Made by a program: the position numbers and the translations under genes. From positions 124,001-188,000 of the forward strand of contig URZI01000001.1 of NCBI GenBank assembly GCA_900552385.1: a stretch of DNA of 64,000 bases, read 5' to 3'. The notes below the pieces were generated by a model. That model had not been told where the DNA came from. It was given only the letters and a program-made list of their open reading frames with translations, and made no database searches. This DNA comes from an uncultured Collinsella sp. Its GTDB lineage: Bacteria > Actinomycetota > Coriobacteriia > Coriobacteriales > Coriobacteriaceae. Position 1 is the first letter of the stretch. Every line of letters starts with the position of its first letter. Of this stretch, positions 51,891 through 60,466 are shown piece by piece.

Positions 51891-54671
51891 ATGGATGGTC
51901 CAAGCGTGAGTCTCGGCAGCAAACTATCCAATGCAAAGGTCTCCTTTGCGATATTTAAGCGCGACATTAAGCGACTGCTCGTGAACCCCGTCGCCTTGGT
52001 GGTTACCCTTGGCGTGTGCGTTATTCCCTCGCTGTATGCCTGGTACAACATCGTGGCTAACTGGGATCCGTACGGAAACACCCAGGGTATCAAGATCGCC
52101 ATCGCCAACAACGATCGGGGCACCCAAAACGACTTGGTGGGCGAGCTCAACGCGGGCGACCAGGTCGTCGATCAGCTCAAGGAGAACGATCAGCTGGGCT
52201 GGACCTTCGTTGACTCGGCGGCCGATGCCAAGGAGGGCGTCGAGAGCGGTGAGTACTATGCGGCCATCGTAATCCCCAAGAACTTCTCGGATAACCTGGT
52301 TTCGATGCTCGACGGCAACTACCATCAGCCCAAGCTTACGTACTACGTCAATGAGAAGAAGAGCGCTATTGCGCCCAAGGTTACCGACACCGGCGCAAGC
52401 ACCATCGAGGAGCAGATCAACTCGGAATTTGTCTCCACGGTGGGCGAGACCGTTGCCAGCATTGCCAAGGATGCCGGAGTCGATTTAAAGGACAAGGCAA
52501 CCCAGACTCGGGATTCGTTGGCAAGTTCTGTCTCCGAGGCATCCGATACCTTGGGCGAGGTGCGCGATTCGATTGGCGACATGAATGCCGCCATCGATAA
52601 GACGAGTGGCGCTATCGCCTCGGCTGATGCGGCACTTGCCGGCATGCAGGGTCAGGCGCCGTCACTGACGCAAGCGATCTCTCAGGGCAACGACCTGCTG
52701 GGTGAAGCTCGCACCACGGCGGGCAACTCTATCGCCTCGCTCTCCAAGGCGCTCTCGGAAGGCAGCCTTGCGCTCACCAAGACGTCGGCCTCCGCGAACG
52801 CTGCCATCGGCAAGCTGACGGGCACGGTCACATCTACGACCACCCGTATCGACAACTCGCTCGAGTCTCTCCAAGCGACGATCGACCACAATAAGGCCGT
52901 TATCGGGCACTTGGAGATTCTCGCCAATGACACGTCGACAGGTTCCGAGGAAATTGACGCGCGCATTGTATCGACCATCAATACGCTCCGTGAGCAGAAC
53001 GAGAAGTTGCAGAGCATCAAGGACGGTCTGTCCGCGCAGTCGAGCGCCATGGCGAATGACGCTGCGGCTGTTTCGGGCGCCAGCGACGCTATCAATAACG
53101 CAATCCAGACCGGTGCGACCAACCTTGGCCAGGCCCAAACAAGCCTGGGCCAAAACGCGCTGCCGAAGGCCTCGAGCGCGCTCGATTCCTTTGCCGCCGT
53201 TTCGGGCGACCTGACCGGTATCGTCTCGGGTATGTCACCTACACTTGCAAATGCGCGCGGCACGTTGGCGCAGCTTAGCGCTACGCTCGGCCAGGCCAAG
53301 ACCACGCTGTCCCAGACCGATTCCTCGCTTGCCAAGGTCCAGGACAAGCTTGCGACCGCAGCCAATGACATCGCGGCGCTGCAGACCTCTGAGTCTATGG
53401 GCGAGCTCGCCGACCTTATGGGCGTCGATGTCAATGACGTGGCAGATTTCATGGCCTCTCCGGTCGAGCTGACGTCCAAGTCGATCTATCCGGTCAAGAG
53501 CTTTGGCTCGGGCATCGCTCCCTTCTACACCAATCTGGCGCTTTGGGTGGGCGGCTACGTGCTTATCGCCATCTACAAGCTCGAGGTCGACCGCGAAGGC
53601 ATCGGCAGCTTTACCGCGCGTCAGGGCTACTTTGGCCGCTGGTTGCTACTGGTGATCCTGGGCGCGTTGCAGGCCATCATCGTTACGGTAGGCGATCTGG
53701 TGATTGGCGTGCAGTGCGTCAGCCCGCTGCTATTCGTGCTGGGCGGCATCGCCATTTCGTTCACCTACGTCAATATCATCTATGCGCTGTCCACCACGTT
53801 TAAGCATATCGGCAAGGCTATCGGCGTCATTCTCGTCATCGTGCAGATCCCGGGTTCGTCGGGCATGTACCCCATCGAGATGATGCCCGGCTTCTTCCAG
53901 TGGCTGCACCCGCTGCTGCCCTTTACCTACGGCATCAATCTGCTGCGCGAGACGGTCGGCGGTATGTATTCGTTCAACTACCTGTTTAACCTGTGCATTC
54001 TGGGCGTGTTCTTGATCGTGGCGCTCTTTATCGGCCTGCAGCTGCGTCCGCTGCTGCTCAACCTTAACCTGCTCTTTGATAAACAGCTTTCCACGACCGG
54101 TATGATGATTTGCGAGTCCAACGACCTGCCGCGCCAGCGCTACTCGCTGCGCACGGCCATGCGTGTCATGCTCGATTCTGATTCGTACCGTCGCGAACTG
54201 CTCGATCATGCGGTCGCCTTTGAACATCGCTACCCGTACTACATCAAGGGCGGTTTTGCCGCCGTGGTGGGCGTTCAGGTCCTGCTCTTTGTCCTGTCGA
54301 CGGTTCTCGATATCGACAATAACGGCAAGATCATCTTGCTTGTCATTTGGATCATCTCGGTTATTGCCATCTGCGGCTGGCTTATCAATATCGAATATAT
54401 CCGCGCGAGCCTCAATACCCAGATGCGCATCTCGGCGCTTTCGGATGAGGACCTGCGTCGCGAGATGCGCGAACACACGGCCGCCATTCCTGCCGCCCGC
54501 CACATGTTTGGCCTCAACGCCAGCGAGCGGGGGTCTGAACCCAAGACTCAGGCTGTCAGCCAATGTGGTCATCGCAATGCGGTCCATGTGCCCGAGAACG
54601 GGGATGACACGTTTGTGATGAATGAAAAGAATGCTCCGCTTGGCAAGCACTCCAAAGGAGGTGAGGCATAA
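51891..54671 (+). CDS. YhgE/Pip domain membrane protein (long form)
   Basis: About 926 aa. N-terminal membrane helix with the family motif SLYAWYNIVANWDPYGNT, a large extracytoplasmic region (about 70-520) rich in Ala, Ser and Thr with heptad-like repeats (long coiled coil), then an ABC-2-like membrane domain (five to six helices) and an extra C-terminal part with two more helices and a cytoplasmic tail. Start is uncertain (ATG 51891, GTG 51906 or ATG 51855). Relatives include phage-receptor Pip and T7SS-linked proteins. The second YhgE starts directly after the stop. Confidence 0.85.
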   Translation: MDGPSVSLGSKLSNAKVSFAIFKRDIKRLLVNPVALVVTLGVCVIPSLYAWYNIVANWDPYGNTQGIKIAIANNDRGTQNDLVGELNAGDQVVDQLKENDQLGWTFVDSAADAKEGVESGEYYAAIVIPKNFSDNLVSMLDGNYHQPKLTYYVNEKKSAIAPKVTDTGASTIEEQINSEFVSTVGETVASIAKDAGVDLKDKATQTRDSLASSVSEASDTLGEVRDSIGDMNAAIDKTSGAIASADAALAGMQGQAPSLTQAISQGNDLLGEARTTAGNSIASLSKALSEGSLALTKTSASANAAIGKLTGTVTSTTTRIDNSLESLQATIDHNKAVIGHLEILANDTSTGSEEIDARIVSTINTLREQNEKLQSIKDGLSAQSSAMANDAAAVSGASDAINNAIQTGATNLGQAQTSLGQNALPKASSALDSFAAVSGDLTGIVSGMSPTLANARGTLAQLSATLGQAKTTLSQTDSSLAKVQDKLATAANDIAALQTSESMGELADLMGVDVNDVADFMASPVELTSKSIYPVKSFGSGIAPFYTNLALWVGGYVLIAIYKLEVDREGIGSFTARQGYFGRWLLLVILGALQAIIVTVGDLVIGVQCVSPLLFVLGGIAISFTYVNIIYALSTTFKHIGKAIGVILVIVQIPGSSGMYPIEMMPGFFQWLHPLLPFTYGINLLRETVGGMYSFNYLFNLCILGVFLIVALFIGLQLRPLLLNLNLLFDKQLSTTGMMICESNDLPRQRYSLRTAMRVMLDSDSYRRELLDHAVAFEHRYPYYIKGGFAAVVGVQVLLFVLSTVLDIDNNGKIILLVIWIISVIAICGWLINIEYIRASLNTQMRISALSDEDLRREMREHTAAIPAARHMFGLNASERGSEPKTQAVSQCGHRNAVHVPENGDDTFVMNEKNAPLGKHSKGGEA

Positions 54672-56861
54672 ATGAAGAACATCCTGCATCTGTTTAAGCG
54701 TGATGTCCAAAACGTGTCTCGCTCCGTGATCGGCATGGTTGTCGTGATGGGCCTCATTATCGTGCCGTGCCTGTACGCGTGGTTTAACATCGCCGGAAGC
54801 TGGGATCCCTACGGCAATACCGGCAACCTTAAGATCGCCGTGGTCAACACCGACGAGGGCTACGAGAGCGATCTGATTCCCGTCGAGGTCAACGTGGGTG
54901 AAAACGTAACCGCCACCCTGCGCGGCAACGAGAACTTCGACTGGGTCGTGCTCAACAATCGCGAAAAGGCTATCGAGGGCGTCAAGTCGGGCGCATACTA
55001 CGCCGCCGTCGTTATCCCCAAGACGTTTAGCGCTGACATGATGACGCTTTTCTCGACCGACGTGAAACACGCCGATATCGAGTTTTACGAGAATCAGAAG
55101 GCCAACGCCATCGCGCAGATCGTGACCGAGAAGGGCTCGAGCGCCGTTCAGAGTCAGGTTAACGAAACTTTTACCGAGACCATCACGACCATCGGTCTTA
55201 AGACGGTGTCCAGCCTGCTCGATTACATGAGCACCGACCAGGTCAGCAACTTTATCGCCAACCTGTCCTCGACGCTTGGCGATTCGGTCCAGGACCTGCG
55301 AGACGTTCAGGCCAGCGCAACATCGCTTGCGGGCATTTTGAGCTCCACGTCCGATTCGCTGACGTCGGCGAGCGGCATGCTCAAGCAGACCGGTGCCGTC
55401 GATGAGTCGACAAAGCAGCTCATGGAGCATGCTGAGAGCGGTATTGCCGATTCCGAGCAAGCGCTCAAGTCCGCCAGCGATGCGATCGATGCTGCTATTG
55501 ATGGGAGCGCAGGTTCGTTCGATAACGTTTCTACCGAGCTCGCAAAGGCATTCGACGCTGCAAACAAGCACGTCGATCTTACGGTGTCTCAGCTCAACGA
55601 TGGCGCAGCGTCACTCAATAAACGTGCCGACGAGATTGATGGCACGGCGAATGAGCTCCGTAGTCTTGCTGGCCAGGTGAGTAACGATAAGCTCAAGGCA
55701 GGGCTTGAGGACGCGGCTGCCGAGCTTGATAAAACCGCGACGGAGTACCGCAACAATGCCAATGAGCTGACGAATATCGCGACGTCGCTCACGAAGAGTA
55801 TGGCAGAGGTTAACAAATCGCGTGCCGAGGTCGATCAGGCAATCGCGGATGCCAAGGCTGGTATCTCGGGCGCCAAGATTGACTACGACTCTACGTTCTC
55901 GGTCAAGGCCAAGGAGCTCAAGAAGACTATTTCGGGCGTTTTGGATTCGCTCAAGGGTATCTCGGGCGACCTGGATAGTGCTGTTGCCGGCCTGACCGAC
56001 GCATCCGGTTCGCTGGCAAAGGGTCTCTCCAAGGCTGCAAAGCTGGTCAACAAGGCTTCCGATCAGCTGGGTGAGGCGTCGGACAAGATCAGTGCGTTTA
56101 AGGACGAGCTCGACGGCGCCTTGATGTCGGATGACCTCGCTACGATCAAGACGATGATCGGCAATGATCCCGAGGGTCTGGCCGTGTCGCTTTCCGGCCC
56201 TGTCGCACTCGACCGCAAGCCGGTCTATCCAATCCGCAACTACGGTTCGGCCATGGCGCCGTTCTACACGATTCTGTCGCTATGGGTCGGCTCGATCGTA
56301 CTAGCGGCCATGATGAAGGTCTCGGTTGACGATGAGCTTATCAACGAGCTCATCCCCGTACGCCTGCACGAGATCTATCTGGGTCGTTACCTGTTCTTTG
56401 GCGGTTTGGCTCTGCTGCAGGCAACGCTCGTGTGCGCGGGCGACATTCTGTTCTTTGGCATTCAGTGCGACAACCCGCTGCAGTTTGTGCTGGCGGGCTG
56501 GGTCGCGAGTCTCGTGTTCTCCAATATCGTCTACACGCTTACGGTGTCGTTTGGTGATATCGGCAAGGCGCTCGCGGTCGTGCTGTTGGTCATGCAGGTC
56601 GGCGGTTCGGGCGGCACGTTCCCCATCGAGATGACCGGCCCCGTGTTCCAGGCGATTTATCCGTTCCTGCCGTTTACTCACGGTATCAACGCCATGCACG
56701 CCGCCATGGCCGGTGCCTACCATATGGAGTACTGGGTTGAGCTGGGCATTCTGGCGAGCTATCTGATTCCGTCGCTGGCCCTGGGCGTCGTCTTCCGCCG
56801 CCCAGTCATCAAAGCCAACGACTGGATTATCGAAAAGCTTGAGAGTACTAAATTAATCTAG
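54672..56861 (+). CDS. YhgE/Pip domain membrane protein (short form)
   Basis: 729 aa with the same layout as its neighbour: N-terminal helix and CLYAWFNIAGSWDPYGNTG motif, an extracytoplasmic coiled-coil region (about 180-480) and a C-terminal ABC-2-like domain (five to six helices). It lacks the extra C-terminal part. The ATG directly follows the previous stop and has SD GGAGGTGAGG. The pair may act as a heteromer. Its role is unknown. Confidence 0.87.
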   Translation: MKNILHLFKRDVQNVSRSVIGMVVVMGLIIVPCLYAWFNIAGSWDPYGNTGNLKIAVVNTDEGYESDLIPVEVNVGENVTATLRGNENFDWVVLNNREKAIEGVKSGAYYAAVVIPKTFSADMMTLFSTDVKHADIEFYENQKANAIAQIVTEKGSSAVQSQVNETFTETITTIGLKTVSSLLDYMSTDQVSNFIANLSSTLGDSVQDLRDVQASATSLAGILSSTSDSLTSASGMLKQTGAVDESTKQLMEHAESGIADSEQALKSASDAIDAAIDGSAGSFDNVSTELAKAFDAANKHVDLTVSQLNDGAASLNKRADEIDGTANELRSLAGQVSNDKLKAGLEDAAAELDKTATEYRNNANELTNIATSLTKSMAEVNKSRAEVDQAIADAKAGISGAKIDYDSTFSVKAKELKKTISGVLDSLKGISGDLDSAVAGLTDASGSLAKGLSKAAKLVNKASDQLGEASDKISAFKDELDGALMSDDLATIKTMIGNDPEGLAVSLSGPVALDRKPVYPIRNYGSAMAPFYTILSLWVGSIVLAAMMKVSVDDELINELIPVRLHEIYLGRYLFFGGLALLQATLVCAGDILFFGIQCDNPLQFVLAGWVASLVFSNIVYTLTVSFGDIGKALAVVLLVMQVGGSGGTFPIEMTGPVFQAIYPFLPFTHGINAMHAAMAGAYHMEYWVELGILASYLIPSLALGVVFRRPVIKANDWIIEKLESTKLI

Positions 56862-56888
56862 TTACGCGGTTTTACCAAACCGCGTAAC
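56861..56888 (+). terminator. Hairpin at the end of the YhgE operon
   Basis: GTTACGCGGTTT-TACC-AAACCGCGTAAC, overlapping the stop codon. A very stable stem but without a T-run, so termination is likely but not certain. Confidence 0.55.
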
Positions 56889-56901
56889 GGCTCGACGCTG
56901 C

Positions 56902-57000
56902 AAACGACCCTAAGCGGCAATCTGACGTTCAATTTCAAGGGCGCGACCAGAAGGTCAGCGCCCTTTCATTTCACGTCACCTTGCTCGCTTAGGGTCGTTT
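56902..57000. repeat. Nested palindrome after the YhgE operon
   Basis: Outer arms AAACGACCCTAAGCG (56902-56916) and CGCTTAGGGTCGTTT (56986-57000) are perfect. An inner hairpin AAGGGCGC-GACC..GGTC-GCGCCCTT lies at 56937-56966. No gene is seen in the 56862-57194 gap. Confidence 0.72.
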
Positions 57001-57088
57001 TCGCTGACGTTGACGAAACATTGAGGTTATTCAAGTCGGTACTTTAGTGCGGTGAATTGCGTGGGCTGCTTGGTTGTTGCTACAGTAG

Positions 57089-57123
57089 CGGGGCGTGCCG
57101 GGGGTCCGGTGCGCCCCGTTTTT
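57089..57123 (+). promoter_or_regulatory. Terminator-like hairpin upstream of the EamA transporter
   Basis: CGGGGCG (57089-57095), inner CCGG..CCGG, CGCCCCG (57112-57118), then TTTTT. A promoter-like TTGCGT-N18-TACAGT (57057-57086) precedes it. It could be an attenuator or the end of a short upstream RNA. Confidence 0.4.
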
Positions 57124-57194
57124 ATTTGACCATGAGGCGGCACGCAGCCATACGCGTGCGGACACCACGCCCAGATTGAGTGTGAGGATGTTCC

Positions 57195-58178
57195 ATGGCC
57201 CAATACGCTGCCAGCGAAATCGAAAACTTGCCCGATAGCCCTGTGGCCCGTGAGGATTTGGGCGCGGGCGGTATTCCCCGGGGCGCCGGCGCACGCTCTC
57301 CGCTGTTCTGGAAGGTTCTGCTACTTTCGGTGGCAGTCGTCTGGGGCTACTCCTTTACGACCATGAAGGACGCGCTCGACACCATTCCGGTGTTTGAACT
57401 GCTCTACGTGCGCTTTCTGCCTGCGGCGTTGGTCATGTTTGTCATCTTCCACAAGCGCATTATCGCGCACCTCAATACCCGCAACCTTATCGTCGGACTT
57501 GGAATGGGCACACTAATGTGGGCCGCCTACGTCCTGCAGACAGTCGGCCTGGCGCACACCACGGCGGGCAAGAATGCTTTTTTGACGGGCACGTATTGCA
57601 TCCTCGTGCCATTCGCGAGCTATTTTCTGAGCGGCGAAAAACTCACCCGCTATAACCTGGGCGCGGCACTGCTGTGCTTGGCGGGCATTGGCTTGGTGGC
57701 CCTCGATAGCGTTGAATTCAACATCGGTGACGTCATTACGCTGGCGGGCGCGGTCTTCTTCGCCGTCCAGATGGCGGTGACCGCCAAGTACGGTCGCAAA
57801 ATGGACATCAACGTCATCACGTTTTGGATGTTTGTGGGCAACGGCGTGCTGAGCCTGATCTCGTCGCTGCTATTCGAGACCCAAGCGCCTCTGTCCGTTT
57901 GGACGCCGAGCTTTATCAGTGTGATGGCGTTTCTCTCGGTGGGCTGCACATGTGTGGCCCTGCTCATCCAAAACGTCGGCCTGGCGCATGTCCCGGCCTC
58001 GACGGGTTCACTGCTCCTTTCGATGGAGTCGCCTTCGGGCGTGTTGTTTTCGGTGCTGCTGATGGGGGAGGCGCTCACCTCGCGCCTGCTTGCCGGCTTT
58101 GCGCTCATCTTCCTGTCGATTATTTTGAGTGAGACTCACTTCGATTTTTTGCGTCGAAAGCCGCGTCCGCAATTGTAA
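57195..58178 (+). CDS. EamA/DMT family transporter
   Basis: 327-aa membrane protein with ten predicted helices in two EamA repeats (about 33-160 and 180-315). VVWGYSFTTMKDAL, GMGTLMWAAYVLQTVGLAHTTAGKNAFL and LLSMESPSGVLFSVLLMGE are typical of the drug/metabolite exporter superfamily. Substrate unknown. A terminator follows. Confidence 0.87.
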   Translation: MAQYAASEIENLPDSPVAREDLGAGGIPRGAGARSPLFWKVLLLSVAVVWGYSFTTMKDALDTIPVFELLYVRFLPAALVMFVIFHKRIIAHLNTRNLIVGLGMGTLMWAAYVLQTVGLAHTTAGKNAFLTGTYCILVPFASYFLSGEKLTRYNLGAALLCLAGIGLVALDSVEFNIGDVITLAGAVFFAVQMAVTAKYGRKMDINVITFWMFVGNGVLSLISSLLFETQAPLSVWTPSFISVMAFLSVGCTCVALLIQNVGLAHVPASTGSLLLSMESPSGVLFSVLLMGEALTSRLLAGFALIFLSIILSETHFDFLRRKPRPQL

Positions 58179-58190
58179 ACAATTTGTTGC

Positions 58191-58215
58191 GCCGCCTCCC
58201 GGGGCGGCATTTTTT
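58191..58215 (+). terminator. Terminator of the EamA gene
   Basis: GCCGCC-TCCCGG-GGCGGC and T-run. Confidence 0.85.
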
Positions 58216-58293
58216 ATGCGTCGCCCTTAAAGTAGTACCTTGCACTTTACGCTATCAAAGTGCTTGCTGCAAAAACGTTACTGGAGGGCATCT

Positions 58294-59589
58294 ATGGCAC
58301 CAGCACTGTCCGATCTTCAACCGCAATCAGCGCCCAAGGCCACCGCGGCGGCGCAGACCGCTATCGGTGACGGTCTTGTTGCAGAAGCTCAGGCTTTTGC
58401 AGACGAGCTCGCTGCGTGGCGACACGATTTACATCAGATGCCCGAGCTGGGTAATAGCCTCCCGCAGACCTCTACGTATATCCAAGCGCGCCTGACCGAG
58501 ATGGACATCCCATTTGCTACGCTCGTCGATGGTTCCTGCGTTGTGGGCCTTGTCGGCGCCGGTGCCGCCGCGGCCCAAGGCAATGGCGTCTGCACGAATG
58601 AGCAGGCCGGTACGGTCATCATGCTTCGTGGCGACATGGACGCCCTGCCCGTTGCCGAGGAATCCGGCGAGCCCTTTGCATCCACCAACGGCTGCATGCA
58701 CGCTTGCGGTCACGATATGCACGCGACGGCGCTGCTTGGTGCGGCTCGTATGCTCAAAGCGCGCGAGGCAGAGCTTGTTGATGCCAACGCTACGGTTAAG
58801 TTGCTGTTCCAGCCGGGCGAGGAGACCTTTGAGGGAGCACGCGCTGCCATCGCCGACGGCTTGCTCGAGAACCCGCGCCCTCAGGCGGCCTTTGCCATGC
58901 ATGTCAACAGCCAGTCGCCGCTTGGTCTGGTGCTCTACGGCAGCCCGGCGCTTTCGGGCGTGTACGGTTTTCGCATCACGCTTCAGGGCAAGGGCGGCCA
59001 TGGCTCGAGCCCCGAGATTTGCATCGACCCCATCACGGCCGGCGTCCATGTGCACCTGGCGCTCCAGGAGCTCATTGCTCGCGAAGTGCCGGCGGCCAAG
59101 GAGGTCGCACTGACCGTTGGTAAGTTTGCTGGCGGCTTGGCGGCCAACGTCATCCCTGACACCTGCGTGCTCGAGGGAACGCTGCGCGGCTTTGATGTTG
59201 AGCTCATGGCTCACCTAAAGACCCGCATCGCGGAGGTCGTAAACGGCGTTGCTGCAACATATCGTACGTCGGCGACCATCGAGACGCTTTCGGATGTTCC
59301 GCCGCTTGTACTCGACAGCGATATGACTCAGGCGTCGCTTGGCTACGTGGGCGCAGTGCTGCCCAAGGCGGCTTTCTTGCCGCTTTTCCATGCCATGGCG
59401 AGTGAGGACTTTGCGCTTATCTCGAGCGAGATTCCGAGTGCGTACTTTACCGTGGGCGCGGCCGTAACCGACACGGACGAACACTTTGCCCAGCACCATC
59501 CCAAGGCACGTTTTAACGATGCCGAGCTTCCTCTCGGCGCCGCGGCCTATACCGCCGTCGCTTTGGGCTATATCGCCGACCACCGGTAG
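58294..59589 (+). CDS. M20 family amidohydrolase (hippurate/N-acyl-amino acid hydrolase-like)
   Basis: 431-aa metallo-amidohydrolase. LRGDMDALPV, CGHDMHATALL, PGEE and a late His in HAMASEDF give the bimetal site of the M20D group. A dimerisation domain lies at about 230-345. Start ATG 58294 behind GGAGGG. It probably cleaves N-acyl amino acids or indole conjugates; substrate unknown. Confidence 0.88.
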   Translation: MAPALSDLQPQSAPKATAAAQTAIGDGLVAEAQAFADELAAWRHDLHQMPELGNSLPQTSTYIQARLTEMDIPFATLVDGSCVVGLVGAGAAAAQGNGVCTNEQAGTVIMLRGDMDALPVAEESGEPFASTNGCMHACGHDMHATALLGAARMLKAREAELVDANATVKLLFQPGEETFEGARAAIADGLLENPRPQAAFAMHVNSQSPLGLVLYGSPALSGVYGFRITLQGKGGHGSSPEICIDPITAGVHVHLALQELIAREVPAAKEVALTVGKFAGGLAANVIPDTCVLEGTLRGFDVELMAHLKTRIAEVVNGVAATYRTSATIETLSDVPPLVLDSDMTQASLGYVGAVLPKAAFLPLFHAMASEDFALISSEIPSAYFTVGAAVTDTDEHFAQHHPKARFNDAELPLGAAAYTAVALGYIADHR

Positions 59590-59615
59590 CATCCAACCTT
59601 GCCTTTCAAGCCTGC

Positions 59616-59645
59616 GGGCATGGCCGTAAGGCCTATGCCCTTGTC
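59616..59645 (+). terminator. Terminator of the M20 gene
   Basis: GGGCATGGCC-GTAA-GGCCTATGCCC followed by a T-rich tract. Confidence 0.7.
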
Positions 59646-59712
59646 TTTCAAGGCAATCTTGGGCACTACCGGCGCCCGGCGCCGGCTATTCGTTTGTTAA
59701 ATAAGGAGCAGT

Positions 59713-60162
59713 ATGCCCCAGCAGCGTAAGTTCTTCCCCGGCTGGCTCGTGGTGGCCTCCGGCTTCGTGATCATGGCCACGTGTTACACGATTTTTGTCA
59801 ATTGCATGAGCCTGTTCCAGCCGCTGATCGTCAGCGACCTGGGTATTTCCCTTGCGCAGTACAACGTCTCCAATGCGATCTCTACCGTGGCGAGCGTCGT
59901 GGGTTCGCTCGTTATCGGTCATGTTGCCGATAAGGTGAGTGGCCGCGTATTGGGCTCGCTTACCGTTATCGCTACCTCGGCGGTGCTTGCCGGCATGAGC
60001 TTTGTCGGTGAGCTGTGGCAGGTCTACGTGCTCTTTGCCGTTTCGGGCTCCTTTGCGAGCGCCTGGATCGTGTGCCTGGTGTGTTCTGTTGTCATGCTCG
60101 TGTTCCTGCTGGCATCCGAGCCCATCGCCGCCAAGCTGTGCGCGAGCGTGGCGGGGGAGTAG
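59713..60162 (+). pseudogene. MFS transporter remnant with large in-frame internal deletion
   Basis: 149 aa, versus about 400 for a whole MFS protein. The N-terminus (KFFPGWLVVASGFVIMATCY, QPLIVSDLGISLAQYNVSNAISTV) is an intact MFS start through about helix 4. At FASAWIVCLVCSVVMLVFLL it jumps to what looks like the last helix and C-terminal tail (ASEPIAAKL). The frame stays open with a normal SD (AAGGAG), so a short product could be made, but transport is unlikely. Confidence 0.7.
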
Positions 60163-60198
60163 GCGTCCGTCGCTCTTTTCTGTTCGTCCCGTTCTGTC

Positions 60199-60406
60199 CG
60201 TGGCCGCCTTGGAAGCCGAATGGATGCTCGTACCATCATTCGGTTTCCAAGGCGGCCACGGGCCTACGAAATGATCTGTTTTCCTCCGTCCCCAACAGAT
60301 CACGTAATCCGAAGGGGACGGAGGAAAACGGATCACAAAACGCGGCGGTGCGTCTGGCCGAACGAGTCCCCATACCCTCGTTCGGTCAGACGCGCCGCCG
60401 CGTTTT
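60199..60406. repeat. Three consecutive large palindromes before hisS
   Basis: (a) 60199-60260: CGTGGCCGCCTTGGAA.. with its complement. (b) 60273-60334: GATCTGTTTTCCTCCGTCCCC-type arms, same family as 51629-51713. (c) 60337-60406: AAAACGCGGCGG.GCGTCTG.CCGAACGAG and its complement, followed by GTTTTTG, so (c) may also terminate. Together they fill the 60163-60466 gap. Confidence 0.75.
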
Positions 60407-60466
60407 GTTTTTGTGCCGTATAATGACCACTACCTATGACGCGATACAAAAGAAAGGTGTTTGCCC

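Noticed and set aside
51822..56861. Prophage, based on the 'phage infection protein' name of YhgE/Pip
   Set aside because: No capsid, portal, terminase, integrase or lysis genes; Pip is a host membrane protein family.
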